64,000 bases of DNA from Castanea sativa (Eukaryota; Streptophyta; Magnoliopsida; Fagales; Fagaceae), in the NCBI RefSeq assembly GCF_040712315.1, contig NC_134023.1, positions 63,193,257-63,257,256 on the forward strand, given 5' to 3'. Below the pieces are notes generated by a model. That model ran no database searches, was not told the DNA's origin, and saw nothing but the letters and a program-made list of their open reading frames with translations. How positions within the stretch are numbered: position 1 is the stretch's first letter; the number at the start of each line of letters is the position of its first letter. This document shows, piece by piece, positions 42,990 through 54,615 of the stretch. A program made the translations under genes and the position numbers.

Positions 42990-43190
42990 GGTGAAGCATA
43001 TCAAATTAAAGTGATCCACTGCATCTTCTCAAAAAAAGAAGTGATCCATTGCAAAGAGATGCTTATTATTATACATAATTTTTCTAAAACTATCCCGTGC
43101 ATTTAGTGACTAGTAACAATTAACATCAAAACTAGAAAACTGAAAACCCCATTTCCCTCTTTCACTCTCTCTCTCTCAAACCTCAAAAAG

Positions 43191-43802
43191 ATGGCTTCCA
43201 TCCCTTTCCTCCGCATCTCACCCACCACCACCACCTTCAACCTCAAACCCCCCACACTCCCATCCCTTCGTATCATCAAACCCACATACACCCCACCACA
43301 CCCACGAAAACTCACTATAACTCGCATGTCCTACAACCCAACACCAGCCACTGATCGCTTGATCTCCACCATAGCCTACACTCTCCCTTTCTTCAACTCC
43401 CTCCAATACGGCCGCTTCCTCTTCCACCAATACCCACCTCTTGCCTATCTCTTCAACCCTCTCCTCCCTCTCCTTTCTCTCTACAGGTCCATCCCTTACT
43501 CTTCCTTTGTTGCCTTCTTTGCTCTCTACTTGGGTGTTGTTAGAAACCCAAGTTTTTCCCACTTTGTTAGGTTCAACTCCATGCAGGCTGTCACTCTTGA
43601 CGTGCTTCTTGTGCTACCTGTTTTGCTTCAACGGGTTTTCAGCCCCGCTCGTGCTGGGTTTTGGTTCAAGGTCATGGTTTGGTTCCATAATTTGCTGTTT
43701 GTGTTTGCTGTTTTGTGCTTTGTTTATAGCGTGGGGTGTTGTGTTCTTGGGAGGACACCCTACTTGCCTTTTGTTGCTGATGCTGCTGGTAGGCAGATCT
43801 AA
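43191..43802 (+). CDS. TIC20-II: Protein TIC20-II, chloroplast inner envelope translocon subunit
   Basis: Member of the Tic20 family of inner-envelope membrane proteins that form part of the protein-import channel of plastids. The 203-aa product starts with a Ser/Thr/Pro/Arg-rich, acid-free segment of about 45 residues typical of a transit peptide. Then comes YNPTPATDRLIS and hydrophobic segments at about 57-71, 84-117, 131-150 and 160-188. Family hallmarks are LPFFNSLQYGRFLF (65-78), LYRSIPYSSFVAFFALYLGV (97-116), the FVRFNSMQAVTLDVLL block (125-140) and the C-terminal PFVADAAGRQI (193-203). The coding region is a single exon. The ATG lies after AAAAAG and a CTCTCTCTC-rich leader. The VADAAGRQ ending points to TIC20-II or the related TIC20-V rather than TIC20-I/IV. 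I favour II on overall resemblance. Confidence 0.9.
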   Translation: MASIPFLRISPTTTTFNLKPPTLPSLRIIKPTYTPPHPRKLTITRMSYNPTPATDRLISTIAYTLPFFNSLQYGRFLFHQYPPLAYLFNPLLPLLSLYRSIPYSSFVAFFALYLGVVRNPSFSHFVRFNSMQAVTLDVLLVLPVLLQRVFSPARAGFWFKVMVWFHNLLFVFAVLCFVYSVGCCVLGRTPYLPFVADAAGRQI

Positions 43803-44181
43803 GTGGGCACCTTTACTTTTGTTTTAGGCATTTTGTCAAACAGTTGTTGTTTGTGGCATTTTGTCGAGCACTTTGCTGTTTGTGAGCTGTGTTAAATTGA
43901 TAAATGATAAATCTTTGTACCCTTTTTGGGTTTTTGGTTTTGGGTTAGACTGCAACTTGTTTTTTAAGTTCAAGGTACAAGACATTTGTATTGTGCGAAT
44001 AGTTGTTGACGAGGCATTTTGTAAAACAATGTGAAGCAATTTATCAAACAATGGGCTGCCTGTGTTTGTGGACGGTAGGCTAAAATCTTGATGTACCCTG
44101 TCTTTGGAGGGTGAGTTTCTCTTGGCATTTCTTAGTGAAACTTTTTTTTTTTTTTTTGAGTTTCGAGTATTCGGTTTAACT
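43803..44181 (+). other. Presumed 3'UTR of TIC20-II and flank
   Basis: Repeats the phrases GGCATTTTGT(C/A) four times (43827, 43855, 44013 and variants) along with TGTTTGTG, an imperfect short repeat. No further coding. The minus frame at 43836-44186 is spurious. Confidence 0.4.
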
Positions 44182-44414
44182 GGCAAAATTTGCTCTGTAG
44201 GACGATTTTAGAAAAAATTTAGGAGAATAGCACACAAACTAAATTATTTAGTTATGTAGCACATTTTTGGAACTCGAATTTGTTAAATTTCAACTCAAAC
44301 TTGAGTTCTAGCCCAAACCCGAGTTTCAAAAAATGTGCTACATAACTAAATAACTTGTTTGTGTGCTATTCTCCTAAATTTTTTCTAAAAACGTGCTATT
44401 TGGCAAATTTTGCT
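44182..44414. mobile_element. Foldback MITE with long inverted arms
   Basis: Arms of about 95 bp: the left starts GGCAAAATTTGCTCTGTAGG and runs through AATTTAGGAGAATAGCACAC to GTAGCACATTTTTGGAACTCG. The right is its near reverse complement, ending GTGCTATTTGGCAAATTTTGC. A loop of about 45 bases (TTGTTAAATTTCAACTC) separates them. The transcript of either strand would fold into a near-perfect hairpin, a possible source of small RNAs. A related structure with the same AACTCGA core is part of the nested element at 52690-53797. Confidence 0.85.
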
Positions 44415-46364
44415 TGTTTTTTAACTGGTTATGAATAAGGTTAAGTGAAGGGAAATTTTGTTTTAACTTTTACTTATTGTTAGTTTGAGGTAAAACTTAC
44501 TCAAAAAATTGCATACCCTTGAGACCATATGCATGCTTAAATGTAATTGTGTGCGCTTTCTTATTATTATTATTTTATTATTTTTGTTCATCTTCTTCTT
44601 CTTTTGTTGGGTTGTCAGACTGTTGTTGTTTTGGTTAATCTTAATATTGTGCCTTCTTATGAATTTCTTGGATAAGTTTTTGCGCGAGGCATTTAATCAA
44701 ACAATGTTGTCTTTAGTGTGAGCCATCACCATTTTTAAAACCACAATGAGTTATAATGCCAAGCCAAGTAAGTCAAAACGCAAAGACCCATAAAACCTCT
44801 CAAAGAACAGCAAATAAAGTTGTATTTGCATCCGCCCTATAAAAGCCTTTCAAAGAACAATGACATCAGTCCACAAAATTATAAAAATTTCTTCTTTTAT
44901 ATTTTCATGTAATGGATATCACAACACAAGACCCTTGATGGCTGTAGGCTTGTATCAAAGTTTAATTTACCCCAACCCATCAAACAGGTTTTTAAATGAC
45001 TAGAGAAAATGTTTTTAATACTAGCATGGAAACTAACTTTGTTTCAAGTGAGTGAAATATGATCACACATGATAGCAGTATTGGGCTTGCTTCGCATCCA
45101 AGTTGAGTTATTGTGTGGGGTTAAAAATCAAATTGATCCATTGGGTACTGGAAGAACGACGGGCATTGAATTCAAATGGAACGCCGAATAAAACATGCCC
45201 AGGCCTACAGTGAAGAATCTCCCAGACAATCTGAAGATGCAAATTAGTAGTGGTGAGAATAATATCCCACGCAATTTTCCATAAGAGGAATTTGAATTTC
45301 TATCTCTCTTGGATTTTGGACTTCCATAAATTCAACCAATCACACTTAAGTTTTAACTGGCTCCTTGCGGTTGGAGAACCAACCAATTTCATTAATCTCG
45401 TGTTTATAATTATACCGTTCAATTTCCCTTTACACTCTCAAGAATCCTCTTTCTTTATTTAAAAAAAGAAAGAATAATTTGTGGTCCTTGAATTACTCTT
45501 TTTGTAATCAAACATAGGCTTTTTGTAATCAAACATAGGAAGGCTCAAGAATCTGGACTCCTTGAACCAAATAACTACAATAAAACTTGGGGGGGGGGGG
45601 GGGGGGACTTGAGAGGGATTAATTTGTGTAAACTAATGGTAATGTTATTTGATGAATAGGTTGGGAAAAAAGATTGATTAAACTATTTATATCATCAATG
45701 ATGACTAGCTTATCCACCATCTTTAAGTTGTTCCATCCACTACACAAGTGGACCCACCTAATTTTATTGAGAAAGTTATGGGATCTGTATATTGTGAGAG
45801 AGATAATGTATGTATTATATGTATAAAATAATTAATATTTAACTATAATTATATTGCAATAATCCATTAGGATCTAGATGACCTCCATGCCTTTCCCCCT
45901 CCCCCTCCCCCTCTTCTTCCTTTTTTTTTTTTTTTCAAATGAATTGCATTTTTGGTTGGATTGTTAGAAACAAGTAGCACATGGTCTATTTGGTTTTACT
46001 TTTAAGGAGATGAGGATTTAATGGCGTTAAATCTATTTTAAAAGTACTCTAAAGGTGTTAAGACTATTCTAACTAAAATTTTCAAATACTTGGCAACATC
46101 TTTAAACCTCTTGAAATGCAGTCCAACCAGCTGATTTCTAGACCCATTCACAAGTCTATCGGTAGATTTGACTTTCTCCCAATATCATGGTTTTAAAAAC
46201 TAGACCAAACCGGCTAGTTTAACCAATTTAATCAGGAACCAGACACAATCCAATCTAATTATCATTGAAAATTAGAAATAGGTGAAAAAGTAACTTTAAC
46301 TAGAACCAGATGGTTTGGTCAAGGGAAACGCGAACTAGGTGGTTCAACCAGTTTTGTTTATTGA
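44415..46364. other. Intergenic
   Basis: Contains a run of 18 G at 45589-45606 and a CCCCCT repeat near 45892-45912. No gene recognised. The frames at 44509-44721 and 45250-45462 are AT-rich and domain-free. Confidence 0.5.
45589..45606 (+). repeat. Poly-G run
   Basis: Eighteen consecutive G. Possible G-quadruplex. Length may be affected by sequencing. Confidence 0.85.
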
Positions 46365-47880
46365 TGTGTATTGATAATAGCTTAATTTTGCATATTTATA
46401 TTATTATTAGAAAGCATTATCATACTTATTTTGAGTTAATTCATGCATTTTATATTTGGTTTTAGAATAATGCTGAATAATTAATTCTGTGATTAATTGA
46501 ATTTTAATACGTGAATTTGTCTTTTATAGGAGAATGGAATTAAATAAGTGAATTTATGCAAAAAAAAAAGTTAATGGATTTAACTTTTACAAGGGCCATG
46601 ATGAAGTTAAATAAGGCTAACCCAATTAAATTTAAGTCCAATTGGAGCAAATAATCAAAGGAAATTTGCACCAAATCTAAGTCCAATTCTGATTAGGACT
46701 CCAGCTTGCGTATCAGTTAGTATTTTTGGTATAACTTTCGGTTTAAATGTCTAATCGAGATGATTCAAGTTGGGCTGAAAATTTAACTTAAAGGGCTACA
46801 ACTTTTTAGTTTACTAAAAGTCCGAATTCTGACGTTAAATGGGCCAAAATTATCAGTTAAATGAAGCCTAAAAATCTGAGATTTTCTCCAAACTGGAATT
46901 CAACTTGTAATAGGATTTCTTGACCTATTTAAAGGCTTTTTAGGGCAAAATTCAGAAAAGGCTAGTGCTAGGGTTGGAATGCAAAACAGAAAATTGGACC
47001 AAGAGGCAGTGCCGCATGTGGCTTCCTTTGTGGCTTTTCTATAGCATTGTGACTATTTCTTTCTCTATTTTATTGGTCTAGTTGAACGTTTAGTATTCTA
47101 TTTTTGTATTTTATTTCAATTACTATGAGTAACTAAATTTATAATTAGGGTTGAAGATAAAACCTTGTTAAAGATTATCAGTAGTATGTATGTGATTTAA
47201 TTTTTCCCACAATAGTTGTTCTTTAATGATTTAAATTATTTTTGTTTCATATCAATTGACTAAGATGAGATTCTAGATATGAGTTCAATCATGTTTTTCT
47301 CATGATTTAGGATTTATCTTAATTAATTGAATGCTTAGTTTATTATTTCTTGATTTTAAAATTGGATATCTCTTGTGATTTGTTTGTCAATGACTACAAT
47401 TGATGATTTGATTTTATGAATTGGATATCTCTTGTGATTTGTTTGTTAATTGATACAATTGCTAATTTGATTTTATACATAGGAAGTGAAGAAGAGCATG
47501 CTTTAGATTTTTAAAAATATTATCCATGATAGCAAGATTGATTTCTAGATTATCATGTAGTGGTTGAAAAAATTAATGATCATAAATATATGTTGATATG
47601 AATTAACAAGGCGGATTCCAAAACCTTAATTCATTTCTCTTGATTGTTTAATCTCTTTACTGCTTTTATATTATATATTTTTCTTAGTTTAATTATTTGC
47701 ATAGTTTATTTAATTTCAAAACAACCAATTTTTATTAAACTAGATTAGGATTAATTTGGTTAAGGTTTAATTAATTTTTCTTTGTTCATTCAAGCCCTTG
47801 TGGGTTTGATCTCATTCTTGTCAAACTATACTTCAGTACGGTTCGTACACTTGCGTTTATATTTCAAAACATAAGCATTT
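46365..47880 (+). mobile_element. Retrotransposon LTR-like fragment (Gypsy-type suspected)
   Basis: Non-coding sequence starting TTGATGTGTATTGATAATAG and ending with CAAGCCCTTGTGGGTTTGATC ... CAGTACGGTTCGTACACTTGCG. The latter resembles the junction of LTR and internal leader of plant Gypsy elements (CCTTGTGGGTTCGA and GTTCGTGCACTTGCG). A short internal direct repeat (TTGGATATCTCTTGTGATTTG) occurs at 47364 and 47421. No gag or pol. Boundaries approximate. Confidence 0.45.
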
Positions 47881-48500
47881 TTAGCCAAAAATAAAATAAA
47901 ATAAATGAATCAAATATAAACCCCAAAAAAATCACAATAATTATATCTTGTTTACACAAACACTGAGAGGGAGTATGCTAAAGATAAAATGTGATCCTTG
48001 ACTATTTTTTGAGGTTGATTACCTCTAGTGTCTTCAATTTCATCTCACTTATCTTTTAGTTTGAATTTTGCTTCAGAGATGAGAGACTACAGTAAGAGTG
48101 TGAGAGTGTTCTTAAAACAAAAGGAGACTAAAGAGGAGATGAGTAGTAAGATATAGAGAAAAGAGAAATTAAAGCCTATAAAAGGTTCGTTTAGTGAGGG
48201 TAATTTTAGGGGGATGGAAAAGGGGGAGAGAAAATAGTTTTTGTAGATGTTTGGTTGAAGAGATGAGAGGAGGGAAAACTGCCGAGGTACGGATATTTTC
48301 TCTCGAGGCCTACCAAAATGTTTTCTCCCCAAATCGAAGAGAAAACTAGAGAGAAAAATTGAACACAAAAGGGTTGTTTGTTGGATCAAAACACCCTCCT
48401 TTGGAATGTTCAAATGAGTTCAAATTTTTTTTTTGGTGTCATTTTCTTCTTCTTCTTTTTTCATTGGTTTTCTTATCTAGTTTTGGTACTTTTTTGTTAT
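47881..48500. other. Intergenic
   Basis: Purine-rich stretch at 48120-48260, then CT-rich sequence. No gene recognised. Confidence 0.45.
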
Positions 48501-49125
48501 TGTAGACACCCCATATTGTTCCAACCTATATCCAAACTCCCAGGTCTCAATGGTGAGAAATCAAATCACTTCCAAAATGATCAGCATCGTGTGTGGAGCT
48601 CGACGAGGATGAAAACCCTGAGAGTGACCCAATAGAGTCGTAGCCCAAGGCCAACTGTGAAGTAGGAAAGAAGCCCAAATCCCAAAAAACCCATTTTGTC
48701 CTAATTTGGCCAAGGCTAACAAAGAGTGCGTATGATGGATATATGATGCGTACGCACTCTCTAGACAAAAAGCCTCAAATCACTCAATTTTCATTTTGAT
48801 GAGATTATAGGGCAACCAACCTCATCAATTGGTTGCCCAAACATCCCATCAAACCCTAGATACCCATTTCTCCTATAAATACCACCATTTTCAATATCCA
48901 AAAGGTCAAAATTTTTTACCCTAAAGAAACTCTGCCAAAATTCCCTCAGAATACTTAAACCTAGAGTTCAAGGCTAGAAGGGCAGAAAAGTTGAGTACTA
49001 GATTGATCTTCATCCATCCTTTTGGTTGAAAGATAGTCTTTTTCTCATTCGTGTCCAAACTTCTAGTTGATTCAAGCTTGCAAACACACCACTTAGGGTG
49101 CTTCAGTCAACCCTAATCAAGTCAT
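48501..49125 (+). mobile_element. LTR fragment starting TGTAGACACCCC
   Basis: TGTAGACACCCC is a typical 5' LTR terminus of large plant Gypsy elements. A TATA-like CTATAAATACC at 48874-48884, followed by leader-like sequence, fits an LTR promoter. The right end is not defined. It is truncated where the 49.1-kb direct repeat begins. No internal genes. Confidence 0.5.
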
Positions 49126-50000
49126 TCTTTATGTAAGAATAGTAAAGTGTCCCGCGAGATTGTAAAGGAGAGCTTAAAACAATTATAGCTAAGAAGAAAG
49201 TGAAAGCTATATGATAATGAATATTTGGTTGGACAGAATTGGAAATTTATCTATGATAGTAAAAGAAGGGTAATCAATTAGCATAAGATTTAGGTCAATT
49301 CTTAATTAGCAATTAAAAGGAAACTCATTGTCTGTGATCGGTGTGCTTTTTACCAACACAAAGAGCACTGTTTTTATCCTTTTTTGGATCTTAGAACGTA
49401 GAAGATGTAATTTATATCAAAAGAGAGTTCAAACAACACATGAAACTTCATGTGAAGAAATATAGTAATATTTGCTAATATGTGCAAGCTAGACGGAATG
49501 TAGTTTGAGAGTGGCTAAATATTGTGCAAGCTAGACGGAATAGCTAGTTCTATAATTAATATACCCTTTCATTCAATAAGATATAATAATAATTTAATAA
49601 CCAATCCATGTTAATTATATATGTTTTCATCATCTTCCTATTAAAAAAAAATCAAATTGATAAAATAGAAAGAAGAAAATAAAAGGACGTAAAGAGAGAA
49701 AGTGGAAATATAAGATTAACATAGTTCGACCTTATAAACTACATTCACAATGAAAAGTCCAAAACAATTATATCATATAAATTATATGTTACAAAAACTA
49801 AGCGTTGTACATATAGGAGTATATTCAGCAAAATGCATGGTAACTCTAAAACCATGTTAGTCCATGGTAACATAAATTCATAGTAATCCATGGCATGTTT
49901 AGTTTTTCACAAAACCATGATATACGTATTTACAATAATATTCTAATATATTTTAACATCCCTCCTTAAATTCAACGTAGAGGCTCGAAAATGCCTAAAG
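49125..50000 (+). repeat. Direct repeat unit 1 (partner 51972-53900)
   Basis: Starts CTTTATGTAAGAA and passes through TGTAAAGGAGAGCTTAAAACA, GTGAAAGCTATATGATAATG, AAGAAGGGTAATCAATTAGC, ACCAACACAAAGAGC and CATAGTAATCCATGGCATG. The same order occurs from 51987 on. Identity looks high by eye. Units are about 2.86 kb apart. Confidence 0.85.
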
Positions 50001-50484
50001 AAACATATGATTGTTTAGTAATCCATAATTCCTCCATCTTTTCACTAATCCTTTTTAGTATTTTGACTATTTCACATTTTTAAACTTTACGATTTTCCTA
50101 TAAAATTAAACTTTAAATAATTAGAAGAGTATAAAATTAAAGTTGAATCCTACATAATTTTTTTTAAAAGCAAAAGCAATCAGTTGCAATAGATACTTTT
50201 GAAAGGGCTCTTTCATCATATTGAACATTTCTAAAACTTGAAGGGCTCAATGGAATGGAAGATCAATAAATTAATGAATGATTGTTTGGTCACATACACT
50301 AAAAAAGATATATTCAAAACTATTAGGAAAAATAAATCACGAAACCGTTTCAAAATATGAAAAATTGTTGAAGGCAACTAAGTAAAATAACCCATGTATG
50401 AAAAATATACAATAGTTTAGATTTAAACTACATTTTTAATGACGATTACATGATTTTATAACTAATTATTATTTTTATTATAGT

Positions 50485-51287
50485 TGTAAGGTTGCAATTT
50501 GTACCTAAGCCCAACAAGTGAAAGGGTATAGGCCCAAAGAGCCTAATACAATAAATTTATAGAAAGTGGGTCAGAAATCTTGTTTCTAATGAGCTTAAAC
50601 AGTAACAACAATGACCCAAGATTATAAAATGATAAGGATGAATGGGTTTATATGATGAAACTTATCCTCAGACTCAAACTGAGGAACAGATTCTTATATT
50701 TCTCCTCTCTTAAAGATTAATTACAGATATCCAGTGTACAATGTTTTCTCTTCCTCTCTTTTGATTCCTTCTTTTCCGGGACCTTCTTCCTTCTTATACT
50801 TCCTCATTTTCCTACTTTTTTGCTCTTCACATGTAGGTCTAGACTGCTACCGTTGATACTTGTCCCATTCGCACATTCTTGAAGTCTTTAGGTAATAGCT
50901 GTAAGGTTAAAAATCACTGTTCAGATATCACTTTCTCATTAATGTGACCAGAGACTTAGGTACAGAGCATTCAATGCGGTGGTAGCAGTTTTCTCTAAGA
51001 TATTTTTCAACTGTTCTTGCTATTTGTGCCCCCTGTGAAACATATCTTCATCTACAAGACTTCTTAAAATATCATTCTAGTCAACATGACATATCATTTG
51101 ACTCTTCCTTCACTTAGCTGAGGAGATACTTCTCCTCGGATTACTTCCATTGACTTCTTCCGCCACATTTGCTCATGGATCTTTTAAGCTTGATATCCTT
51201 ATTACCATCAATCCGTCCTCGGACCAATTAACGTTCTTGGATTAAGCTCATGACCCAAAAACGCATCTTGAGCTTTTTATCCCCACA
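50485..51287 (-). mobile_element. Solo LTR with perfect 5-bp target duplication
   Basis: On the minus strand it begins TGTGGGGATAAAAAGCTC and ends GCAACCTTACA. The target duplication ATAGT is perfect at 50480-50484 and 51288-51292. At 803 bp it has no internal coding region, so it is a solo LTR from recombination. It belongs to the same diverged family as 3206-3981 and sits in the opposite orientation. Confidence 0.9.
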
Positions 51288-51292
51288 ATAGT

Positions 51293-51971
51293 ATCTATTA
51301 ATAATTGTTGAATTAATGTTGTTTTCAATTTTGTCTTTAATTTTTCCCTGCTATTTAAAATTTTGATTTTGCCACAGCATACAACACGTAACTGAGTTTA
51401 AGTAGTTAAATGTTTAATTAATATTACTTTCAATTTTGTCTTTAATTTTGCCCCATTATTTAAAATTCTGGCTTCGCCACAACAAGCCACGCATAACTGA
51501 GTTGAAGTGGTTCAAAAACAGTAAATACATATGCAAATCTTCTTCTTTTTTCCTATCAAAATGGGAAAAAAAACATGAGATGATTATTGGTTCCACTCAA
51601 TCATACACACTTGCACACCCGAATACATGCACATGCATGCACGCAGAAGCCCACGCGTCAATGCACGCAGACACACACAAACCACAAGAACAGATCGAAC
51701 ACACACACACACAAAAAGTGAAAAAGAAAGAAGAGGTCTCAATCCGCCTGCCCAAGACAAAAACATGTTAAAGTTGGGATCGTACGTGGGGTACCCTAGT
51801 TGATTCATATGAGAAAATTATAAAAAAAAAAAGCACCCATTATAATCTTGAAGCTTATCAAGCTGTGTCAAGAGGTGGGAATGTCAAAACCAATAAAGTA
51901 GAACAGAGCTAGTTAAAAAAAGAAAAAGCTTCATCTGCAGTGGTTTTTAAAAGTGAATGTGAATGGGACAA
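51293..51971. other. Intergenic with CA-rich tract
   Basis: Near-duplicate phrases TTAATTTT(T/G)CCC(T/C)(G/A)TTATTTAAAAT at about 51340 and 51442 mark a short tandem duplication of about 100 bp. A CA/ACGCA-rich tract lies at 51610-51715. No gene. Confidence 0.5.
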
Positions 51972-52689
51972 TCTCTAACGACAATCTTTATGTAAGAAAT
52001 TTTAAAGTATCCTGCGAGACTGTAAAGGAGAGCTTAAACAATTATAGCTAGGAAGAAAGTGAAAGCTATATGATAATGAATGTTTGGTTAGATAGAATTA
52101 GAATTTCAAATATGATAGTAAAAGAAGGGTAATCAATTAGCAAAAGGTTTAGCTCATTTATTTGCAATTGCAAGGAAACTTATTGTCTGTGATTGGTGCA
52201 CTTTTTACCAACACAAAGAGCTCTGTTTTTATCTTCTTTTTTTTTTTTTTTTTTTTGGATCTTAGTACGTAGAATATGTAATTTATATCAAAAGAGAGCC
52301 TATTGAGAGTGGCTAAATATTCTACAAGTTCGACGAAATAAGTTCTATAATTAATATATCCTTTCATCCAATAAGATATTATAATAACCATTTCATCTTA
52401 ATTATATATTTTTTTCCTTCATCTTCCTATTAAACAAAATAATTTCAAATTGTTAAAATAGAAAGAAGAAAAATAAAAGGACGTAAAGAGACAAAGCGGA
52501 AATACAATATTAACACAATTTGACCTTACGAACTGCATTCATGGAAAACCCATAACAATTACATCATATAAATTATATGTTTAATAAACCAAGGGTACGT
52601 AGGATATACATAGTAGTACATTAAGCTAAAGTTTGGTAACCCTTTAATTATGTTAGTTAGTCCATGGTGATACAAATTTATAGTAATTC

Positions 52690-53797
52690 GGGAAAAATGA
52701 GCATTTGTCCCCTAATTTACAAATTATATAGCAAAATGCTTCTATTTTAAAATTATTTAGCAAAATACCTCTATTTTCTAAACTTGATTTTAATAAAATT
52801 GAGTTATAGATGGAACTCGACATTACTAATGTTGAGCTTCACTTAAAAATATATATAGAACTCGATTTTGAGGATATTAAGTTTTACACAGAACTTGATT
52901 TTGTTGAAATCGAGTTTAAAAAATATGAACATTTTGCTAAATAATTTCAAAACATGGTCATTTGCTGTATAATTTATAAATTAGGCTCTGTTCATTTTGA
53001 TATAAAATATTTTCAAAGGTAAAATATTTTACACTAAAAATATTTTATCGAAAATATTTTCATTTTACGATATTTGGTTGCATATTTGAAAATTCATTTA
53101 CAAGTGTCTATTTCAAGGTAAAACGAAAAAAAATCTTCCATTAGAAACACAGCCATGAATCAAACCACCCAAACTCAAATTAATTAGCTAAAAAAAAAGA
53201 TACAATTTGCCACCAAAAAAAAAAAATCAGATGTACAAAAAGCCATAAACACAGATTTGCAAACAAACCAAGAAAAAAAAAACCCAAATTTGAAAGGACA
53301 CCGGTAGAGATCTATAAAATTTTTGTGTGACAGGGCCCAGCAATGGAGATTTGTACAAAACAAACCCAAATCTACAGGGCCTAGGGAAAAAAAAAAACTA
53401 GATTAGCATCAAACAACAAAACAGCAATACAATTGCTCCATGAAAGTCATGAGCAGCCATACATGCAGGTAATTACTTCCATCTCTACGAAGAGTGGGTG
53501 GCTTTGTAGGTTGTGCTGCGGGTGGGTGCTCTCCCTATCTGGCTTGCGCTAGAGTTGGGAGTGGTTGGTCTGTGAATTTGATCTCTACGCGTAAAAGATT
53601 GTAAAATGTTTTACCAAATTTTTAAGCATAAAGTATTTTACTTCTTCTTGCCTTAATTTTAAAATTTGACCGAAAAATATTTTACAGTTGATCAAATTTT
53701 GCAATAAAACAAACATGGTAAAATGTATAAAATATTTTCTTAAAAATATTTTACTTCGAAACAAAAGGAGTGTTAGAAGCAAATATCCAATTTTTCC
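52690..53797. mobile_element. Foldback MITE (outer element of a nested pair)
   Basis: Terminal inverted repeats: GGGAAAAATGAGCATTTGTC at the left and AGCAAATATCCAATTTTTCC at the right. Inner arms ACAAATTATATAGCAAAATG and CTGTATAATTTATAAATTAGG are also inverted. Flanks carry ATAGTAATT (52680-52688) and ATAGTAATC (53798-53806), a 9-bp duplication with one mismatch. Direct repeat unit 1 keeps a single ATAGTAATC at 49882-49890. A 9-bp duplication suggests a Mutator-type transposase source. Confidence 0.8.
52984..53772. mobile_element. Inner MITE inserted in the right arm of the outer element
   Basis: Starts GGCTCTGTTCATTTTGATATAAAATATTTT and ends AAAATATTTTACTTCGAAACAAAAGGAGTG, an imperfect inverted repeat. 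TTA lies on both sides (52981-52983, 53773-53775), and removing the insert with one TTA restores the outer element's right arm (AAATTA followed by GAAGCAAATATCC). A 3-bp TTA duplication fits PIF/Harbinger (Tourist) elements. The interior 53140-53560 is A-rich and then GC-richer, with no coding sequence I recognise. Confidence 0.8.
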
Positions 53798-53900
53798 ATA
53801 GTAATCCATGGCATTCTACAAAACCATGATATGCGTATTTACAATAAGACTGATATATTCTAACATTTCCCCTTAAATTCATTGTAGAGGCTTAACAAGT

Positions 53901-54607
53901 CAAGCCTGGAATGAAAGCCTGTTAAGGAAAAGGATTATATCATATGTAAAATAGTACATCATAGTATAAAGCATGCACAAACGTTGGCAACAATGGCTGG
54001 TCTATGACAATGAAGGCCAAAAGACAGCTACTAGGATTGAAGAATGGCAACACCAATGACTAGAGAGTGATTGCCTACTAAGACTAAATGATGGCATCAT
54101 TGGTGTCCTAAGGAACTTTGGTAGAGGCATGGTTGCTCGAGGATGACAAAAGTGAAACAAAATTTAGTGGTAGCAGTAATTGGCGAACAGACGGTCACTA
54201 GAGGATGGCAAAACTAGGAGCAATGTTTGCCAAAAGAAATTTGCATATGATATATATCCTCACATATGTTGAGGGCATGTGTGACATCTTTTTGGGCTAA
54301 TTGTTTGCTCCATGTTGCAAATTGGCTTTAGATTTTTCAAGTGTTGTGCTAAAAAACTCTGAATAGATACTTAGAATGTCGAGATCTAAGAGGAATGATG
54401 CTTAAGTGGATAAAAAAAACGTCGTTAGAGGGAGGCACTATCGTGAAGGAACACCGGAAAAGAAAGATAACAATGGGAAAAAAAAGATTCAAAACTCTAG
54501 CTGACACATTTAAAAATAGAGATAAGAAGAAGAAAAAAAAATGATATAGAAAGAAATAGCATTGATGATCTTGTTTCCCTAGGATGTTTACATTTAATTT
54601 GATATTT
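53901..54607. other. Intergenic
   Basis: Repeats phrases of the type AGAGGATG(A/G)CAAAA and GAATGGCAACACC, imperfect and short. No gene recognised. Confidence 0.45.
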
Positions 54608-54615
54608 AAGCTAAT

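Larger units (their letters stand above)
51972..53900 (+). repeat. Direct repeat unit 2, split by an insertion
   Basis: Collinear with 49125-50000 up to 52689 and again from 53798 (ATAGTAATCCATGGCATTC). The uninterrupted first unit shows the ancestral site and dates the nested insertion after the duplication. Confidence 0.85.

Noticed and set aside
43218..43827. Other-frame ORFs over TIC20-II
   Set aside because: Shadows of the real coding frame.
51436..51771. His/Thr-rich 111-codon frame
   Set aside because: Generated by the CA-rich tract at 51610-51715; no domain.
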